From: Cellulosimicrobium sp. ES-005
Lineage (GTDB): Bacteria; Actinomycetota; Actinomycetes; Actinomycetales; Cellulomonadaceae
Direction of reading: 5' to 3'
DNA: 64,000 bases
Assembly (NCBI RefSeq): GCF_040448685.1
Contig: NZ_CP159290.1
Location: 1,860,001-1,924,000, forward strand
Shown here: piece after piece, positions 8,422 to 17,686 of the stretch
How the letters are laid out: the number at the start of each line of letters is the position of its first letter
Position numbering within the stretch: position 1 is the stretch's first letter
Position numbers and translations under genes: made by a program
The notes under the pieces: generated by a model
What the model was told of the DNA's origin: nothing
Seen by the model: only the letters and a program-made list of their open reading frames with translations
Database searches by the model: none

Positions 8422-9801
8422 ATGACCGCTCCGTACCCGGAATCCCAGGCCAGCGCCGGCACCCCGGCGACCGTCGACGTCCCCTCCGGCACGGTGCCGC
8501 GGGGGGAGGACGAGGTGGTGCGGATCTGCCGGGAGCTGCTGCGGATCGACACGTCGAACTTCGGCGACGGGACCGGTCCGGGGGAGCGTCGCGCGGCGGA
8601 GTACGTCATGGGGCTGCTGCACGAGGTCGGGCTCGAGCCCGAGCTGTTCGAGTCGGAGCCCGGCCGGGCGAGCGTCGTCGTGCGTCTGGAGGGCGCGGAC
8701 CCGACCCGCCCGGCGCTCGTGCTCCACGGGCACCTCGACGTCGTGCCGGCGCAGGCCGCGGACTGGTCGGTCGACCCGTTCGCGGGCGAGGAGATCGACG
8801 GCCTGCTGTGGGGCCGCGGCGCGGTCGACATGAAGGACATGGACGCGATGATCCTCGCGGTCGTGCGGCAGATGGCGCGCGAGGGGCGCAAGCCCGCGCG
8901 CGACGTCGTCGTGGCGTTCTTCGCCGACGAGGAGGCGGGCGGCGTGTACGGGGCGCGCTACGCCGTCGACCACCGGCCCGAGCTGTTCGAGGGTGCGACC
9001 GAGGCGATCAGCGAGGTCGGCGGGTTCTCGGTCGAGGTCGGGGGCCGGCGCGCGTACCTGCTCCAGACGGCGGAGAAGGGCATCGCGTGGCTGCGCCTCG
9101 TCGCGGAGGGCCGCGCGGGTCACGGGTCGCAGGTGAACGAGGACAACGCGGTGACGCGGCTCGCGGAGGCGGTCGCGCGCATCGGGGCCCACCACTGGCC
9201 CAACACGCTCACCCCGACCGTCGACAGGCTGCTGCGCGGCGTCGCGGACCTCACCGGGCTCCGGTACGACCCGGAGGACCCGTCGTCGGTCGCGGCGCTC
9301 GTCGCCGCGCTCGGCCCCGCGTCGCGGTTCGTCGGCGCGACGGTGCGCCACACGTCCAACCCGACGCAGCTCTCCGCCGGGTACAAGGCGAACGTCATCC
9401 CGGGCCGGGCGGAGGCGGCGATCGACGCGCGCCTGCTGCCCGGGCACGAGGAGGAGGGGTTCGCGACGCTGCGGGCGCTCGCGGGCGAGCACGTGCGGGT
9501 CGAGGAGATCCACCGGGACATCGCGCTCGAGGTGCCGTTCGAGGGCGACCTGGTCGACGCGATGGTCGACTCGCTGCTCGCGGAGGACCCCGAGGCGACC
9601 GTGCTGCCGTACACGCTCTCGGGCGGCACGGACAACAAGTCGCTCGCGCGCCTCGGCATCACGGGCTACGGCTTCGCGCCGCTGCGCCTCCCGGCCGACC
9701 TCGACTTCTCCGGCATGTTCCACGGGGTCGACGAGCGGGTCCCGGTCGACTCGCTGCGCTTCGGCGTGCGCGTGCTCGACCGCCTGCTGCGCACCTGCTG
9801 A
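8422..9801 (+). CDS. M20-family zinc peptidase / deacylase
   Basis: Cytoplasmic di-zinc hydrolase of the M20/ArgE/DapE group (459 aa). Metal-site motifs are intact: LHGHLDVVPA (first His), the bridging Asp in WGRGAVDMKDMDAM, the catalytic Glu pair in FFADEEAGG, and the terminal His in FHGVDERVP (of SGMFHGVDE). The dimerisation or lid domain lies in the middle (AEGRAGHGSQ onward). Start ATG 8422 follows the leaderless -10 box TAGCGT (8410-8415). It stands alone, converging on the fructosamine kinase with a 19-base gap. Substrate could be a dipeptide or an N-acyl amino acid; family members in actinobacteria are usually annotated only as M20/M25/M40 hydrolase. Confidence 0.92.
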   Translation: MTAPYPESQASAGTPATVDVPSGTVPRGEDEVVRICRELLRIDTSNFGDGTGPGERRAAEYVMGLLHEVGLEPELFESEPGRASVVVRLEGADPTRPALVLHGHLDVVPAQAADWSVDPFAGEEIDGLLWGRGAVDMKDMDAMILAVVRQMAREGRKPARDVVVAFFADEEAGGVYGARYAVDHRPELFEGATEAISEVGGFSVEVGGRRAYLLQTAEKGIAWLRLVAEGRAGHGSQVNEDNAVTRLAEAVARIGAHHWPNTLTPTVDRLLRGVADLTGLRYDPEDPSSVAALVAALGPASRFVGATVRHTSNPTQLSAGYKANVIPGRAEAAIDARLLPGHEEEGFATLRALAGEHVRVEEIHRDIALEVPFEGDLVDAMVDSLLAEDPEATVLPYTLSGGTDNKSLARLGITGYGFAPLRLPADLDFSGMFHGVDERVPVDSLRFGVRVLDRLLRTC

Positions 9802-9820
9802 CGCCGTCCGGGTCGACCGC

Positions 9821-10672
9821 TCAGGCGTCGCCCAGCAGCGCCCGGACCGACGAGCGGAGCTGCGCGCGGTAGCCGCCGCCGAACAGCACCGCGTGCACCG
9901 CGACCGGGTACACCTGGTGCAGCGCGACCCGGTGGCGCCACCCGCGCGCGAGCGGGTGCGCGGCGTCGTATCCGGCGAGGATCTCCTCGAGGAAGGGGGC
10001 GCCGAACAGCGCGAGCATCGCCAGGTCGGCCTCGCGGTGCCCGCCGTGCGCCGCGGGGTCGACGAGCACCGCCTCGACGTCGCCCGGTCGTCCGTCCGGA
10101 CCGGGGTCGAGCGGGGACCACAGCACGTTGCCCGACCACAGGTCGCCGTGCACGCGCGCGGGGGAGTCGTCGAGCGCGGGGCGCGCGAGGTCCGCGAGGC
10201 GTGCTCCCAGGCGTTCGAGGAGGCGCGCGTCGTCGGCGTCGAGCGCCCCGCGGTCGCGGCCCTGGCGCGCGACCGGGAGCAGCCGCGCCTCGGCGTAGAA
10301 GGTCGGCCAGTCGGGCCACGAGCCCGTCGGCATCGGCAGCGGGTCGTCGAGCGGACCGAAGAACGCGTCGCCCGACCAGCCGGGCGGCGGCGCGCCCCAC
10401 GCCTGCGCTCCCGCGTCGTGCACGACGGCGAGCGCCCGGCCGAACGCGTGCGCCGCCTCGGGCGTCGGTGCGGCGGGCAGGACGCGTTCGAGGTCGAGCC
10501 GGGTCGGGCCGACCCCGCGCACCGTCGCGACGCGCGGCCCGCCCGGGACGCGGAGCCACGCGAGCCCCGCGGCCTCGCAGTCGAAGAAGCCCGCGGGCGC
10601 GTCCGCGCGCGACTTCGTGAAGACGTCCGGCGGGGAGCCCGCGGAGCCGTCCCCGCGGCCGGGACCGCTCAC
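9821..10672 (-). CDS. Fructosamine kinase-family protein (ketosamine-3-kinase)
   Basis: A protein-kinase-fold enzyme (283 aa) that phosphorylates sugar-amine adducts (fructosamines or ribulosamines) so that they decompose, a protein deglycation role. It has the Brenner-type catalytic loop HGDLWSGNVLW, the metal-binding DPAAHGGHREADLAML (DFG counterpart VDPAA) and the family-typical WPTFYAEARLLP segment. The N-terminal lobe is shorter in recognisable motifs but has the Ala/Gly-rich nucleotide region. Converges on the M20 peptidase; upstream is the DUF5703 gene in the same orientation ten bases away, so the two may be cotranscribed. The actual substrate is unknown. Confidence 0.88.
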   Translation of the reverse strand: MSGPGRGDGSAGSPPDVFTKSRADAPAGFFDCEAAGLAWLRVPGGPRVATVRGVGPTRLDLERVLPAAPTPEAAHAFGRALAVVHDAGAQAWGAPPPGWSGDAFFGPLDDPLPMPTGSWPDWPTFYAEARLLPVARQGRDRGALDADDARLLERLGARLADLARPALDDSPARVHGDLWSGNVLWSPLDPGPDGRPGDVEAVLVDPAAHGGHREADLAMLALFGAPFLEEILAGYDAAHPLARGWRHRVALHQVYPVAVHAVLFGGGYRAQLRSSVRALLGDA

Positions 10673-10682
10673 GGGGCAGGGC

Positions 10683-10988
10683 TCACAGGGTCGAGCTGAC
10701 CCGGATGATCTTGCGGCGCAGCCACACGCGGCGCTCGCCCCCGACGTAGAGCCGCGTCCGGGCGAGCTCCCAGCGCCCGTACTCGGCCTCGTCGGTGAGC
10801 AGCCTGCTCGCGTCCGACCGGCTCGTGGAGCGGTCGATCGTCAGGACGCGGTACTCGTACTGCCCGCCGTGCGCGGCCCATCCGGACCGCCGACGTGACG
10901 TCGGCCTCTCCTCCACGTGCCACCGTCCTCTCTCGCCTGACTCGGTCGTCGGCCGGGCGGGAGAACCCGCTCGACTAACGAGTGCCAT
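10683..10988 (-). CDS. DUF5703-family small protein
   Basis: A small basic protein with the actinobacterial DUF5703 core YEYRVLTIDRSTSRSDASR...EYGRWELARTRLY...RRVWLRRKIIRV. Function unknown. The start is uncertain: ATG 10988 has a good ribosome site (GAGAGGGG four bases upstream on the minus strand) and gives 101 residues, but the first ~45 of these are not part of the conserved family core; a GTG at 10916 would give a ~77-residue protein closer to family length. It is divergent from the acidic protein gene at 11018 and lies just upstream of the fructosamine kinase. Confidence 0.72.
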   Translation of the reverse strand: MALVSRAGSPARPTTESGERGRWHVEERPTSRRRSGWAAHGGQYEYRVLTIDRSTSRSDASRLLTDEAEYGRWELARTRLYVGGERRVWLRRKIIRVSSTL

Positions 10989-11017
10989 TGTGCCCCTCTC
11001 GGCGCTACCGTCAGGGT

Positions 11018-11338
11018 ATGACCGCTGACCCGCGTGCCGCGCTCGACCGGTTCATCGCCGCGCTCGAGGCCCACTACAACGCCGTCGCCGCACGCCGCGG
11101 GGAGGACGACCCCGCCGTCGACGACGCCTACTACGTGCTCGCGGACGCCTTCGAGGTCTACGACGAGGCCCTCGGCCAGGTCCACGGGGAGGCGACGCCG
11201 TTCTACCTCGCGGAGGAGGACGACGAGGACGAGGACGAGGACGACGACGAGGAGGACGAGGACGCGCTCGACGACCTCGACGACACCCTCGACGACGACG
11301 TCCTGACCGGCGAGCTGGAGACCGACGGCGCGCGCTGA
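11018..11338 (+). CDS. Small acidic protein, function unknown
   Basis: A 106-residue protein. The first ~65 residues look like a compact helical domain (PRAALDRFIAALEAHYNAV... DDAYYVLADAFEVYDEAL) that I recognise as a recurring actinobacterial hypothetical family but cannot name. The last third is almost entirely Asp and Glu (EDDEDEDEDDDEEDEDALDD), encoded by a near-repetitive GAC/GAG run at about 11215-11300. Start ATG 11018 follows -10 box TACCGT (11006-11011) and is leaderless. Such acidic tails often bind basic proteins or mimic nucleic acid; here that is a guess. The gene converges on the aldo/keto reductase ten bases away. Confidence 0.75.
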   Translation: MTADPRAALDRFIAALEAHYNAVAARRGEDDPAVDDAYYVLADAFEVYDEALGQVHGEATPFYLAEEDDEDEDEDDDEEDEDALDDLDDTLDDDVLTGELETDGAR

Positions 11339-11348
11339 GGCGCCGTCG

Positions 11349-12317
11349 TCACCACCGCTCGGGGTAGCCGACCTCCAGGTCGCTCACGTCGTCGAGCGCC
11401 GCGCGGACGGCGTCGGGGAGCTCGAGGTCGGTCGCGGCGAGCGACGTGCGCAGCTGGGCCGGAGTCCGGGCGCCGACGATCGCGCTCGCCACCGTGGGGC
11501 GGCCCAGGAGCCACGACAGCGCGACGTCGAGCGGGGCGCGGCCGAGACCGTCGGCCGCGGTGACGACGGCCTCGACGATCCCCGAGGAGGACTGGTCCAG
11601 GTAGGGCTCGACGAACCCGGACAGGTGCGGGGACGCGCCGCGCGAGTCCGCGGGGAGCGAGCGGCGGTACTTGCCCGTGAGCACGCCCCGGCCCAGCGGC
11701 GACCAGGCGAGCAGGCCGAGCCCGAGCGCCTCGGCGGCCGGCACGACCTCCCGTTCCGCGCCGCGCTGGAGCAGCGAGTACTCGAGCTCGACCGCGGCGA
11801 GGCCCACGTCGTCGGCACCGCCGAGCAGCGTCGCGGCGCGCGCCGTCGCCCACGCGGGGTGGTTGGACAGCCCGACGTACCGTGCCCGGCCGGACGTCAC
11901 GGCGTGGCGCAGCGCGGAGAGCGTCTCGGTGAACGGCGTGCGCGGGTCGGGCGCGTGCACGAGGAACAGGTCGACGTGGTCGGTGCCCAGGCGCGACAGC
12001 GAGTCGTCCAGCGAGTCGAGGAGCGCCCCGCGGGACGCGTCGACGACCGGTCCCTGCGCCGTGCGGCGCACGCCCGCCTTGGTGCACAGGAGCACGTCGC
12101 GCCGGTCGACCTTCGTCCCCAGGATCGACCCGAGCAGGGACTCGGCGTCCCCGTCGGCGTACGAGGCGGCGGTGTCGACGAGGGTCCCGCCCGCGTCGAC
12201 GAAGTCGCGCAGCTGCTCGGCGGCGTCGAGCTCGTCCGTGTCCCGGGCCCACGTCATGGTGCCGAGGCCGAGCTCGGACACGCGCAGGCCGGTGCTGCCG
12301 AGGTGGCGGTGTTCCAT
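11349..12317 (-). CDS. Aldo/keto reductase
   Basis: NADPH-dependent oxidoreductase with a TIM-barrel fold (322 aa), of the Gfo-unrelated 'Tas/YajO' subgroup of aldo/keto reductases. The catalytic tetrad is complete: Asp48 and Tyr53 in [11 protein letters not shown], Lys80 in LLCTKAG and His121 in [11 protein letters not shown]. The cofactor-binding end is seen in [14 protein letters not shown] and in [16 protein letters not shown]. The ATG at 12317 is preceded on the minus strand by TACCCT eight bases away, so it is probably leaderless. It is divergent from uppP across a 209-base gap that holds PHO-box-like repeats. The natural substrate is unknown. Confidence 0.92.
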   Translation of the reverse strand: MEHRHLGSTGLRVSELGLGTMTWARDTDELDAAEQLRDFVDAGGTLVDTAASYADGDAESLLGSILGTKVDRRDVLLCTKAGVRRTAQGPVVDASRGALLDSLDDSLSRLGTDHVDLFLVHAPDPRTPFTETLSALRHAVTSGRARYVGLSNHPAWATARAATLLGGADDVGLAAVELEYSLLQRGAEREVVPAAEALGLGLLAWSPLGRGVLTGKYRRSLPADSRGASPHLSGFVEPYLDQSSSGIVEAVVTAADGLGRAPLDVALSWLLGRPTVASAIVGARTPAQLRTSLAATDLELPDAVRAALDDVSDLEVGYPERW

Positions 12318-12388
12318 GGGAGCCGAGGGTACCGGCGGACCCCGCCGCGCGACCGTCGGGGCGCGCGACGGACCCCGGGAGCGGCGAG

Positions 12389-12466
12389 GTTCACCCGTCC
12401 CTCCAAGCCTGCGGGCCGGGTCCGCGGGACGGTGTTCACGCGCCCGTCGCCCGGCGTTCATCCGGG
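12389..12466 (+). promoter_or_regulatory. PHO-box-like GTTCA direct repeats upstream of uppP
   Basis: Three GTTCA words occur: GTTCACCCGTC (12389), GTTCACGCGCC (12434) and GTTCATCCGGG (12456). The last two are 22 bases apart, exactly two 11-base units, with a degenerate unit between. The 11-base direct repeat GTTCAYYYR is the PhoP-binding unit described in Streptomyces. The uppP -10 box is at 12513-12518. Assignment is by motif only. Confidence 0.4.
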
Positions 12467-12526
12467 GGCGCCGACCCGCCGACGAGGTGCCGGGAGGGCC
12501 TGCCCGAGCGGGTATCGTGGCCGCTC

Positions 12527-13402
12527 GTGAACGCGTGGGAAGCCGTCCTCCTCGGCCTCGTCCAGGGCCTGACCGAGTTCCTCCCGATCTCCTCGAGCGC
12601 GCACCTGCGCATCGTGGGCGAGCTCATCGGCTCGCAGGACCCGGGGGCCGCCTTCACGGCGATCACCCAGATCGGGACCGAGACGGCGGTCCTCCTGTAC
12701 TTCCGTCGCGACATCGCGCGGATCTGCGCGGCGTGGTGGCGCTCGGTGCGCGGCGACCACGGTACGGACTGGAGGTCGCGCCTCGGTCGGCACGACCACG
12801 ACGCCGCGATGGCCTGGTACATCGCCCTCGGCTCCGTCCCGATCGTCGTGCTCGGCCTGCTCTTCCAGGACGCGATCGAGAACACGTTCCGCAACCTCTA
12901 CCTCACCGCGCTCATGCTCGCCGTCTTCGCGCTCCTGCTCGGCTGGGCGGACCGGATCGGCGCCAAGCGGCGCACGCTGCGCGAGCTCTCGCCCGGCCAG
13001 GCCGTCGCGTTCGGCTTCGCGCAGGCGCTCGCGCTCGTCCCGGGCGTCTCCCGGTCCGGCGGCACGATCACGGCGGGCCTCCTCATGGGCTTCACGCGCG
13101 AGGCCGCGGCGCGCTACTCGTTCCTGCTCGCGATCCCCGCGGTCATGGGCTCGGGGTTCTACCAGCTCGTCAAGTCCGCGGACGAGCCGGCCCCCGGCGC
13201 GCCCGGCGCGGGCGCGACCCTCATCGCCACGCTCGTCGCGTTCGTCGTCGGCTACTTCGTCATCATCGCGTTCCTCAAGATCGTCTCGACCTTCAGCTAC
13301 ACGCCGTTCGTGGTCTACCGCCTGGTGCTCGCCGCGCTCGTCGTGCTGCTCCTGCTCACCGGCGTGCTCGAGCCCGGCGGGACCGCCACGTCCACCCCGT
13401 GA
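12527..13402 (+). CDS. uppP: Undecaprenyl-diphosphatase (UppP/BacA)
   Basis: Integral membrane phosphatase that removes one phosphate from undecaprenyl pyrophosphate outside the membrane, recycling the carrier lipid for peptidoglycan synthesis; it also gives bacitracin tolerance. The 291-residue protein shows both family signatures: [18 protein letters not shown] near the N-terminus (catalytic Glu and Ser/His) and [13 protein letters not shown] in the middle, with about eight hydrophobic segments. Start GTG 12527 lies eight bases after -10 TATCGT (12513-12518). It converges on corA; the two stops sit in TGACCCGCGGTCA (13400-13412). Possible PhoP sites upstream would fit a phosphate-releasing enzyme but are unproven. 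Confidence 0.96.
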   Translation: MNAWEAVLLGLVQGLTEFLPISSSAHLRIVGELIGSQDPGAAFTAITQIGTETAVLLYFRRDIARICAAWWRSVRGDHGTDWRSRLGRHDHDAAMAWYIALGSVPIVVLGLLFQDAIENTFRNLYLTALMLAVFALLLGWADRIGAKRRTLRELSPGQAVAFGFAQALALVPGVSRSGGTITAGLLMGFTREAAARYSFLLAIPAVMGSGFYQLVKSADEPAPGAPGAGATLIATLVAFVVGYFVIIAFLKIVSTFSYTPFVVYRLVLAALVVLLLLTGVLEPGGTATSTP

Positions 13403-13409
13403 CCCGCGG

Positions 13410-14507
13410 TCAGAGCCAGCCGACCCGCTTGAACACGCGGTAGAGCACGAGGCAGCCGACCGCCATGAGCGCGAGCGCGAACGGGTAGCCGAACGCCCAG
13501 TGCAGCTCGGGCATGTTCCGGAAGTTCATGCCGTAGACCCCCGCGACGATGGTCGGGTAGACGAGGATCGCGGCCCAGGCCGAGATCTTGCGCATGTCCT
13601 CGTTCTGGCGCACCGACACCTGGGACATGTGGACCTGCAGCATGTCCGAGAGCAGGTCGTCGTGCGCGTCGAGGTGGCGGTCGATCCGCTCGACGGTCGT
13701 CACCACGCGCTCGAGCATGCGCCGGTTCACCGCGAGGTGGTCCGGGACGTCGGGGTCGAGCAGCTCGGGCAGCTCCGCCGAGACGGGCATGAGCGCGCGC
13801 CGCGCCTCGGTGATCTCGCGCTTGAGGTCGTAGATGCGCTCGACCGGGTCCTCGCGCTGCTGGTCGAACACGACCCGCTCCGTGTCCGCGACCGCGTCCC
13901 CCAGGCCGAGCTCGACCTGCGACGCCCCGCCCACGATCGCCAGGACGGCGGCCGACACGATCCGCTGGACGGGCGTGCCCCGCGGGTCCCCCGGGGCGGC
14001 GAGCTTGTCGAGCATGGTCGCGTGCACGCCGGCGTCCCCTTCCTCGGCGGTGACGACGGTGCCCGGTCCGAGCAGCGCGGCGAACTGGCCGGTGCGCACC
14101 TGGCGGTCCGCCTCGGTGAACCACGCCGTCGGCGTGACGAGCAGGAGCCAGTCGGGCGCGAGGCGGCGCACGTGCGCCAGCGGGTGGTGCGCGTGCCGGG
14201 ACAGCTCGTGGTGCGTCGGTCCCGGGCTCGTGGAGACACGGGCCGCGGCGTCGAGCACGGCGTCGAGGTCGGCGACCCGCGCCCACGTCGCCGGGCCACG
14301 CGGGGTCCGGCCTTCGCCCGCGTCATGGTCGCCGCCCTCGTGGTCGCGGGCCGGGTCGTCCCCGGCGCGCGCGTCCCCGAGCGTGCCGGGGTCGAGCTCG
14401 CGTACCTCGGCCGCACCCGGGTCCACGGTCCACGCCGCCAGGACGGTGGCGTCGGGGAGCAGGGGGCCTCGCGCGGCGTCGACGCGCGGGTCGGTGGGCT
14501 TCGTCAC
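13410..14507 (-). CDS. corA: CorA-family divalent metal transporter
   Basis: Pentameric Mg2+/Co2+ channel-type transporter (365 aa). The large N-terminal cytoplasmic domain ends in a long helix (DRHLDAHDDLLSDMLQVHMS...), followed by transmembrane helix 1, the pore signature YGMNF in VAGVYGMNFRNMPE, a short external loop and transmembrane helix 2 ending in the basic tail RVFKRVGWL. The N-terminal ~70 residues contain an Asp/Glu/His-rich insert (GDDPARDHEGGDHDAGEG) beyond the usual domain. GTG start; on the minus strand GAGAAT lies just upstream, so a leaderless message is likely. Ion preference (Mg, Co, Zn efflux) cannot be told from sequence. Divergent from mshC. Confidence 0.95.
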   Translation of the reverse strand: MTKPTDPRVDAARGPLLPDATVLAAWTVDPGAAEVRELDPGTLGDARAGDDPARDHEGGDHDAGEGRTPRGPATWARVADLDAVLDAAARVSTSPGPTHHELSRHAHHPLAHVRRLAPDWLLLVTPTAWFTEADRQVRTGQFAALLGPGTVVTAEEGDAGVHATMLDKLAAPGDPRGTPVQRIVSAAVLAIVGGASQVELGLGDAVADTERVVFDQQREDPVERIYDLKREITEARRALMPVSAELPELLDPDVPDHLAVNRRMLERVVTTVERIDRHLDAHDDLLSDMLQVHMSQVSVRQNEDMRKISAWAAILVYPTIVAGVYGMNFRNMPELHWAFGYPFALALMAVGCLVLYRVFKRVGWL

Positions 14508-14659
14508 GTCCGCATTCTCCCGCGCCCGGCGTGGACCTGCCCGGTCGCGCGGGATCGCCGTCGGTGCGGGCAGCGGCGTGCCGTCCGTGTCCCGTGCGCG
14601 CGGCGCCCGCCTTCCGGACGACGGTCCGGCGCCGACGTCCCGACGGCTAAGGTTGACGC

Positions 14660-15934
14660 GTGCACAGCTGGCCCGCCCCGCAGATCCCCGAGCTCCCCGG
14701 ACGAGGCCTCCCGGTCCGGGTGCACGACTCGACGACCCGCGAGCTCGTCGTCGCGGCCTCGGGCGAGGACGCGACCCTGTACGTGTGCGGCATCACGCCG
14801 TACGACGCGACCCACATCGGCCACGCGGCCACCTACGTCGCGTTCGACCTGCTCGTGCGGGCGTGGACGGACGCCGGCCAGCGCGTGCGGTACGCGTCGA
14901 ACGTCACCGACGTCGACGACCCGCTCCTCGAGCGCGCCGCCGCGACGGGCGTCGACTGGCGCGCGCTCGCCGTCGACCAGACGGCGCTCTTCGCCGAGGA
15001 CATGACGGCGCTCGGCGTCGTCCCGCCGGACGTCTACGAGGGCGCGGTCGAGACGATCCCCGCCGTCGTCGAGGCGGTCACGCAGCTCCTCGACGCCGGG
15101 CTCGCCTACCGCGTGCCGGTCGAGCCCGGGGCGGGCGGGACCGACCCGGGCCTCGGTGACGTCTACGCCGACCTCTCGGCCGACCCCGCGTTCGGCTCCG
15201 TCTCGCGCCTCGCGCGCGACGTCATGCAGCACCTCTTCGCCGAGCGCGGGGGCGACCCCGACCGCGAGGGCAAGAAGGACGCGCTCGACCCGCTCCTGTG
15301 GCGCCGCGAGCGCCCGGGCGAGCCCGCGTGGGACGGTGGCGCGCTCGGCACCGGGCGGCCCGGCTGGCACGTCGAGTGCGCCGTCATCTCGCGCGACGGC
15401 CTCGGCCTGCCGTTCGACGTGCAGGGCGGGGGAGCGGACCTGCTGTTCCCGCACCACGAGATGTCGTCCTCGCACGACCGCATGCTCTCGGGCGGTGGCG
15501 CGCCCCGCGCCCACGTCCACGCCGGCCTCGTCGCGTACGAGGGCGAGAAGATGAGCAAGTCGCGCGGCAACCTCGTGCTCGTCTCGAAGCTGCGGGCCAC
15601 GGGCGTCGACCCCATGGCGATCCGCCTCGCGCTGCTCGCGCACCACTACCGCGGTGAGTGGGAGTGGACCGACGACGACCTGCCCGCGGGGGTGCGCCGC
15701 CTGGAGACGTGGCGCGACGCCGTCTCCGGCAACGGCGGTCCCGACGCCACCGCGACGCTCGCCGCCGTGCGCGCCGCGCTCGCCGACGACCTGGACGCGC
15801 CCGCGGCGCTCGCGGCCGTCGACGCGTGGGCCGCGGAGTCGCTGCGTCCCGGGCGCGACACGTCCGGCGACGACGAGGGCGCGCCCGGCGTGGTCGCCCG
15901 CGCGGTCAACGCGCTGCTCGGCGTGCGCCTCTGA
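14660..15934 (+). CDS. mshC: L-cysteine:1D-myo-inositol 2-amino-2-deoxy-alpha-D-glucopyranoside ligase
   Basis: ATP-dependent ligase joining cysteine to GlcN-inositol, the third committed step of mycothiol synthesis, the main low-molecular-weight thiol of actinobacteria. The 424-aa protein is a cysteinyl-tRNA synthetase paralogue: zinc-site Cys and HIGH-like motif in [17 protein letters not shown], and the KMSKS motif in [12 protein letters not shown]. It lacks the anticodon-binding domain of true CysRS and begins with the characteristic [16 protein letters not shown]. Start GTG 14660 follows -10 TAAGGT (14648-14653) and is leaderless. It converges on the PAC2 gene with a hairpin in between. 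Confidence 0.96.
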   Translation: MHSWPAPQIPELPGRGLPVRVHDSTTRELVVAASGEDATLYVCGITPYDATHIGHAATYVAFDLLVRAWTDAGQRVRYASNVTDVDDPLLERAAATGVDWRALAVDQTALFAEDMTALGVVPPDVYEGAVETIPAVVEAVTQLLDAGLAYRVPVEPGAGGTDPGLGDVYADLSADPAFGSVSRLARDVMQHLFAERGGDPDREGKKDALDPLLWRRERPGEPAWDGGALGTGRPGWHVECAVISRDGLGLPFDVQGGGADLLFPHHEMSSSHDRMLSGGGAPRAHVHAGLVAYEGEKMSKSRGNLVLVSKLRATGVDPMAIRLALLAHHYRGEWEWTDDDLPAGVRRLETWRDAVSGNGGPDATATLAAVRAALADDLDAPAALAAVDAWAAESLRPGRDTSGDDEGAPGVVARAVNALLGVRL

Positions 15935-15936
15935 CG

Positions 15937-15960
15937 CGCCGCCGCACGCCCGCGGCGGCG
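15937..15960. terminator. Hairpin between convergent mshC and PAC2 genes
   Basis: CGCCGCCG (15937-15944) and CGGCGGCG (15953-15960) form an 8-bp perfect stem with an 8-base loop just after the mshC stop. Symmetry and position suggest a bidirectional terminator. Confidence 0.5.
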
Positions 15961-15968
15961 GGGAGGCG

Positions 15969-16835
15969 TCAGACCGTCGGTCCCTTGCCCGGGTTGCCGC
16001 GGTCGCGACGGCGCAGGTAGCGCTCGAACTCGCGCGCGATCGCCTCGCCGCTCGCCTCGGGCAGCTCAGCGGTGTCCTTCGCCTCCTCGAGCTGCTGGAC
16101 GTACTCCGCGATCTCGGCGTCCTCCGCGGCGAGCTCGTCGACGCCGTGCTGCCAGGCCTCGGCGTCCTCGGGCAGGTCCCCGAGGGGGATCGGCTCCGAG
16201 AGGAGCTCCTCGATGCGCGCGAGGATCGCGAGCGTCGCCTTGGGCGACGGCGGGTGCGCCACGTAGTGCGGAACGGCCGCCCACAGCGACACCGACTGCA
16301 GGCCCCGCTCGGCGGCGGCGTGCTGGAGCACCCCGACGATGCCCGTCGGCCCCTCGTACGTGCTCGGCTCGACGTCGAGCACCGCCTGGAGCCCGACGCT
16401 CTCCGACGTCGCCGTCATGGGGATGGGCCGCGTGTGCGGGACGTCGGCGAGCAGCGCGCCGAGCGTGACGACCGTGCGCACGTCGTGCTCCTCCGCGATG
16501 TCGAGCAGCTCGCGGCAGTACCGGCGCCACCGCATGGACGGCTCGATGCCGTGCACGAGCACGACCCGTCGCCCGCCGGGCGACAGGGTCGCGGACGCGA
16601 TCGTCGTCGTCGGCCACGTGATCTCCCGGAGCCCGTCGTCGTCGGTCGTCACGACGGGGCGGTTCACCTGGAAGTCGTGGTACTCCTCCGGGTCGAGCTC
16701 GTCGACGTCCTCGGCGCCCCACACCTCGTGCAGGTGCTGGAGCGCGGCCGTGGCGGCGCTCCCCGCGTCGTTCCAGCCCTCGAACGCCGCGATCATCACG
16801 GTCTGCCGGGTGCCCTCGGTCGCGTTCTCGGTCAT
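15969..16835 (-). CDS. PAC2-family protein
   Basis: A protein of 288 aa with the PAC2 (proteasome assembly chaperone 2) fold. Family stretches visible: AAFEGWNDAGSAATAALQHL at the N-terminus, VLVHGIEPSMRWRRYC, VVTLGALLADVPHTRP and AAERGLQSVSLWAAVPHYV. The C-terminus is a charged helical tail. Homologues such as M. tuberculosis Rv2125 are widespread in actinobacteria, but a role in assembling the bacterial 20S proteasome is only suggested, not established. Here it lies ~4 kb from arc/mpa and faces the opposite way. Start ATG 16835 follows TAGGCT on the minus strand and is leaderless. See findings for the genomic association. Confidence 0.9.
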   Translation of the reverse strand: MTENATEGTRQTVMIAAFEGWNDAGSAATAALQHLHEVWGAEDVDELDPEEYHDFQVNRPVVTTDDDGLREITWPTTTIASATLSPGGRRVVLVHGIEPSMRWRRYCRELLDIAEEHDVRTVVTLGALLADVPHTRPIPMTATSESVGLQAVLDVEPSTYEGPTGIVGVLQHAAAERGLQSVSLWAAVPHYVAHPPSPKATLAILARIEELLSEPIPLGDLPEDAEAWQHGVDELAAEDAEIAEYVQQLEEAKDTAELPEASGEAIAREFERYLRRRDRGNPGKGPTV

Positions 16836-16972
16836 CGCCCCAGCCTATGCGGCCGGGCCCGACGACGGCGGAGCGGGTTCGCGCGTGGCGTAGCCGCACG
16901 TAGGGTGGAGGGACCGGGTGCACAGCGTCGTGCCCCGCCCGGACCCCCACCCCTCGTCCTTGGAGCCATGCC

Positions 16973-17686
16973 GTGACGTCCCCGCGCCCGTCCACCGATC
17001 CCGTCCTGCCGCAGGCCGTCCTGTGGGACATGGACGGGACGCTCGTCGACACCGAGCCGTACTGGATCGCGGCGGAGCACGAGCTCGTCGAGGCGCGCGG
17101 GGGCACGTGGACGCACGAGGACGCCATGTCGCTCGTGGGGAACCCGCTGCGCGAGTCCGCGCGGATCATCCGGGACCGCGGGGGCGTCGACCTGCCGGTC
17201 GACGAGATCGTCGCGTTCCTCCTGGGCCGGGTCATCGAGCAGGTGCGGGCCGAGGTCCCGTGGCAGCCCGGCGCGCGCGAGCTGCTCACGGCGCTGCGCG
17301 AGGCCGGCGTGCCGTGCGCGCTCGTCACGATGTCCTACCGCGAGCTCGCCGCGCCCGTCGCGGAGCTCGCGCCGGACGACGCGTTCCAGGTGCTCGTGTG
17401 CGGGGACGAGGTCGAGCGCGGCAAGCCCGACCCCGAGCCGTACCTGCTCGCGGCCGAGCGCCTCGGCGTCGACGTCGCGCGCTGCGTCGCGATCGAGGAC
17501 TCGCCTGCCGGCATCGCCTCGGCCCGCGCGGCCGGCGCGGCGACGCTCGGCGTGGAAGCCGTGGTCCCCGTCCTGCCCGCGCCCGGCCTGAGCCGGACGC
17601 CGTCGCTCGAGCTCGTCGACCTCGGCCTGCTCGCCCGGCTCGTCTCCGGCGAGGTCGTCGACCTCATGGACGACGACGCCGCCTAG
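16973..17686 (+). CDS. HAD-superfamily hydrolase, beta-phosphoglucomutase-like
   Basis: Haloacid-dehalogenase-fold phosphatase or phosphomutase (237 aa) with a helical cap inserted after motif I. Catalytic motifs: WDMDGTLVDTEP (nucleophile Asp19, acid/base Asp21), VTMSYRE (motif II position), GKPDPEPYLLAAERLGV (Lys of motif III) and AIEDSPAGIASARAAG (motif IV). The substrate is likely a small sugar phosphate or nucleotide. Start GTG 16973 has TTGGAG upstream; an ATG at 16968 reads ATG-CCG-TGA and cannot be used. Its stop TAG (17684-17686) overlaps the stop of the convergent phosphotransferase gene in the four bases CTAG. Confidence 0.92.
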   Translation: MTSPRPSTDPVLPQAVLWDMDGTLVDTEPYWIAAEHELVEARGGTWTHEDAMSLVGNPLRESARIIRDRGGVDLPVDEIVAFLLGRVIEQVRAEVPWQPGARELLTALREAGVPCALVTMSYRELAAPVAELAPDDAFQVLVCGDEVERGKPDPEPYLLAAERLGVDVARCVAIEDSPAGIASARAAGAATLGVEAVVPVLPAPGLSRTPSLELVDLGLLARLVSGEVVDLMDDDAA

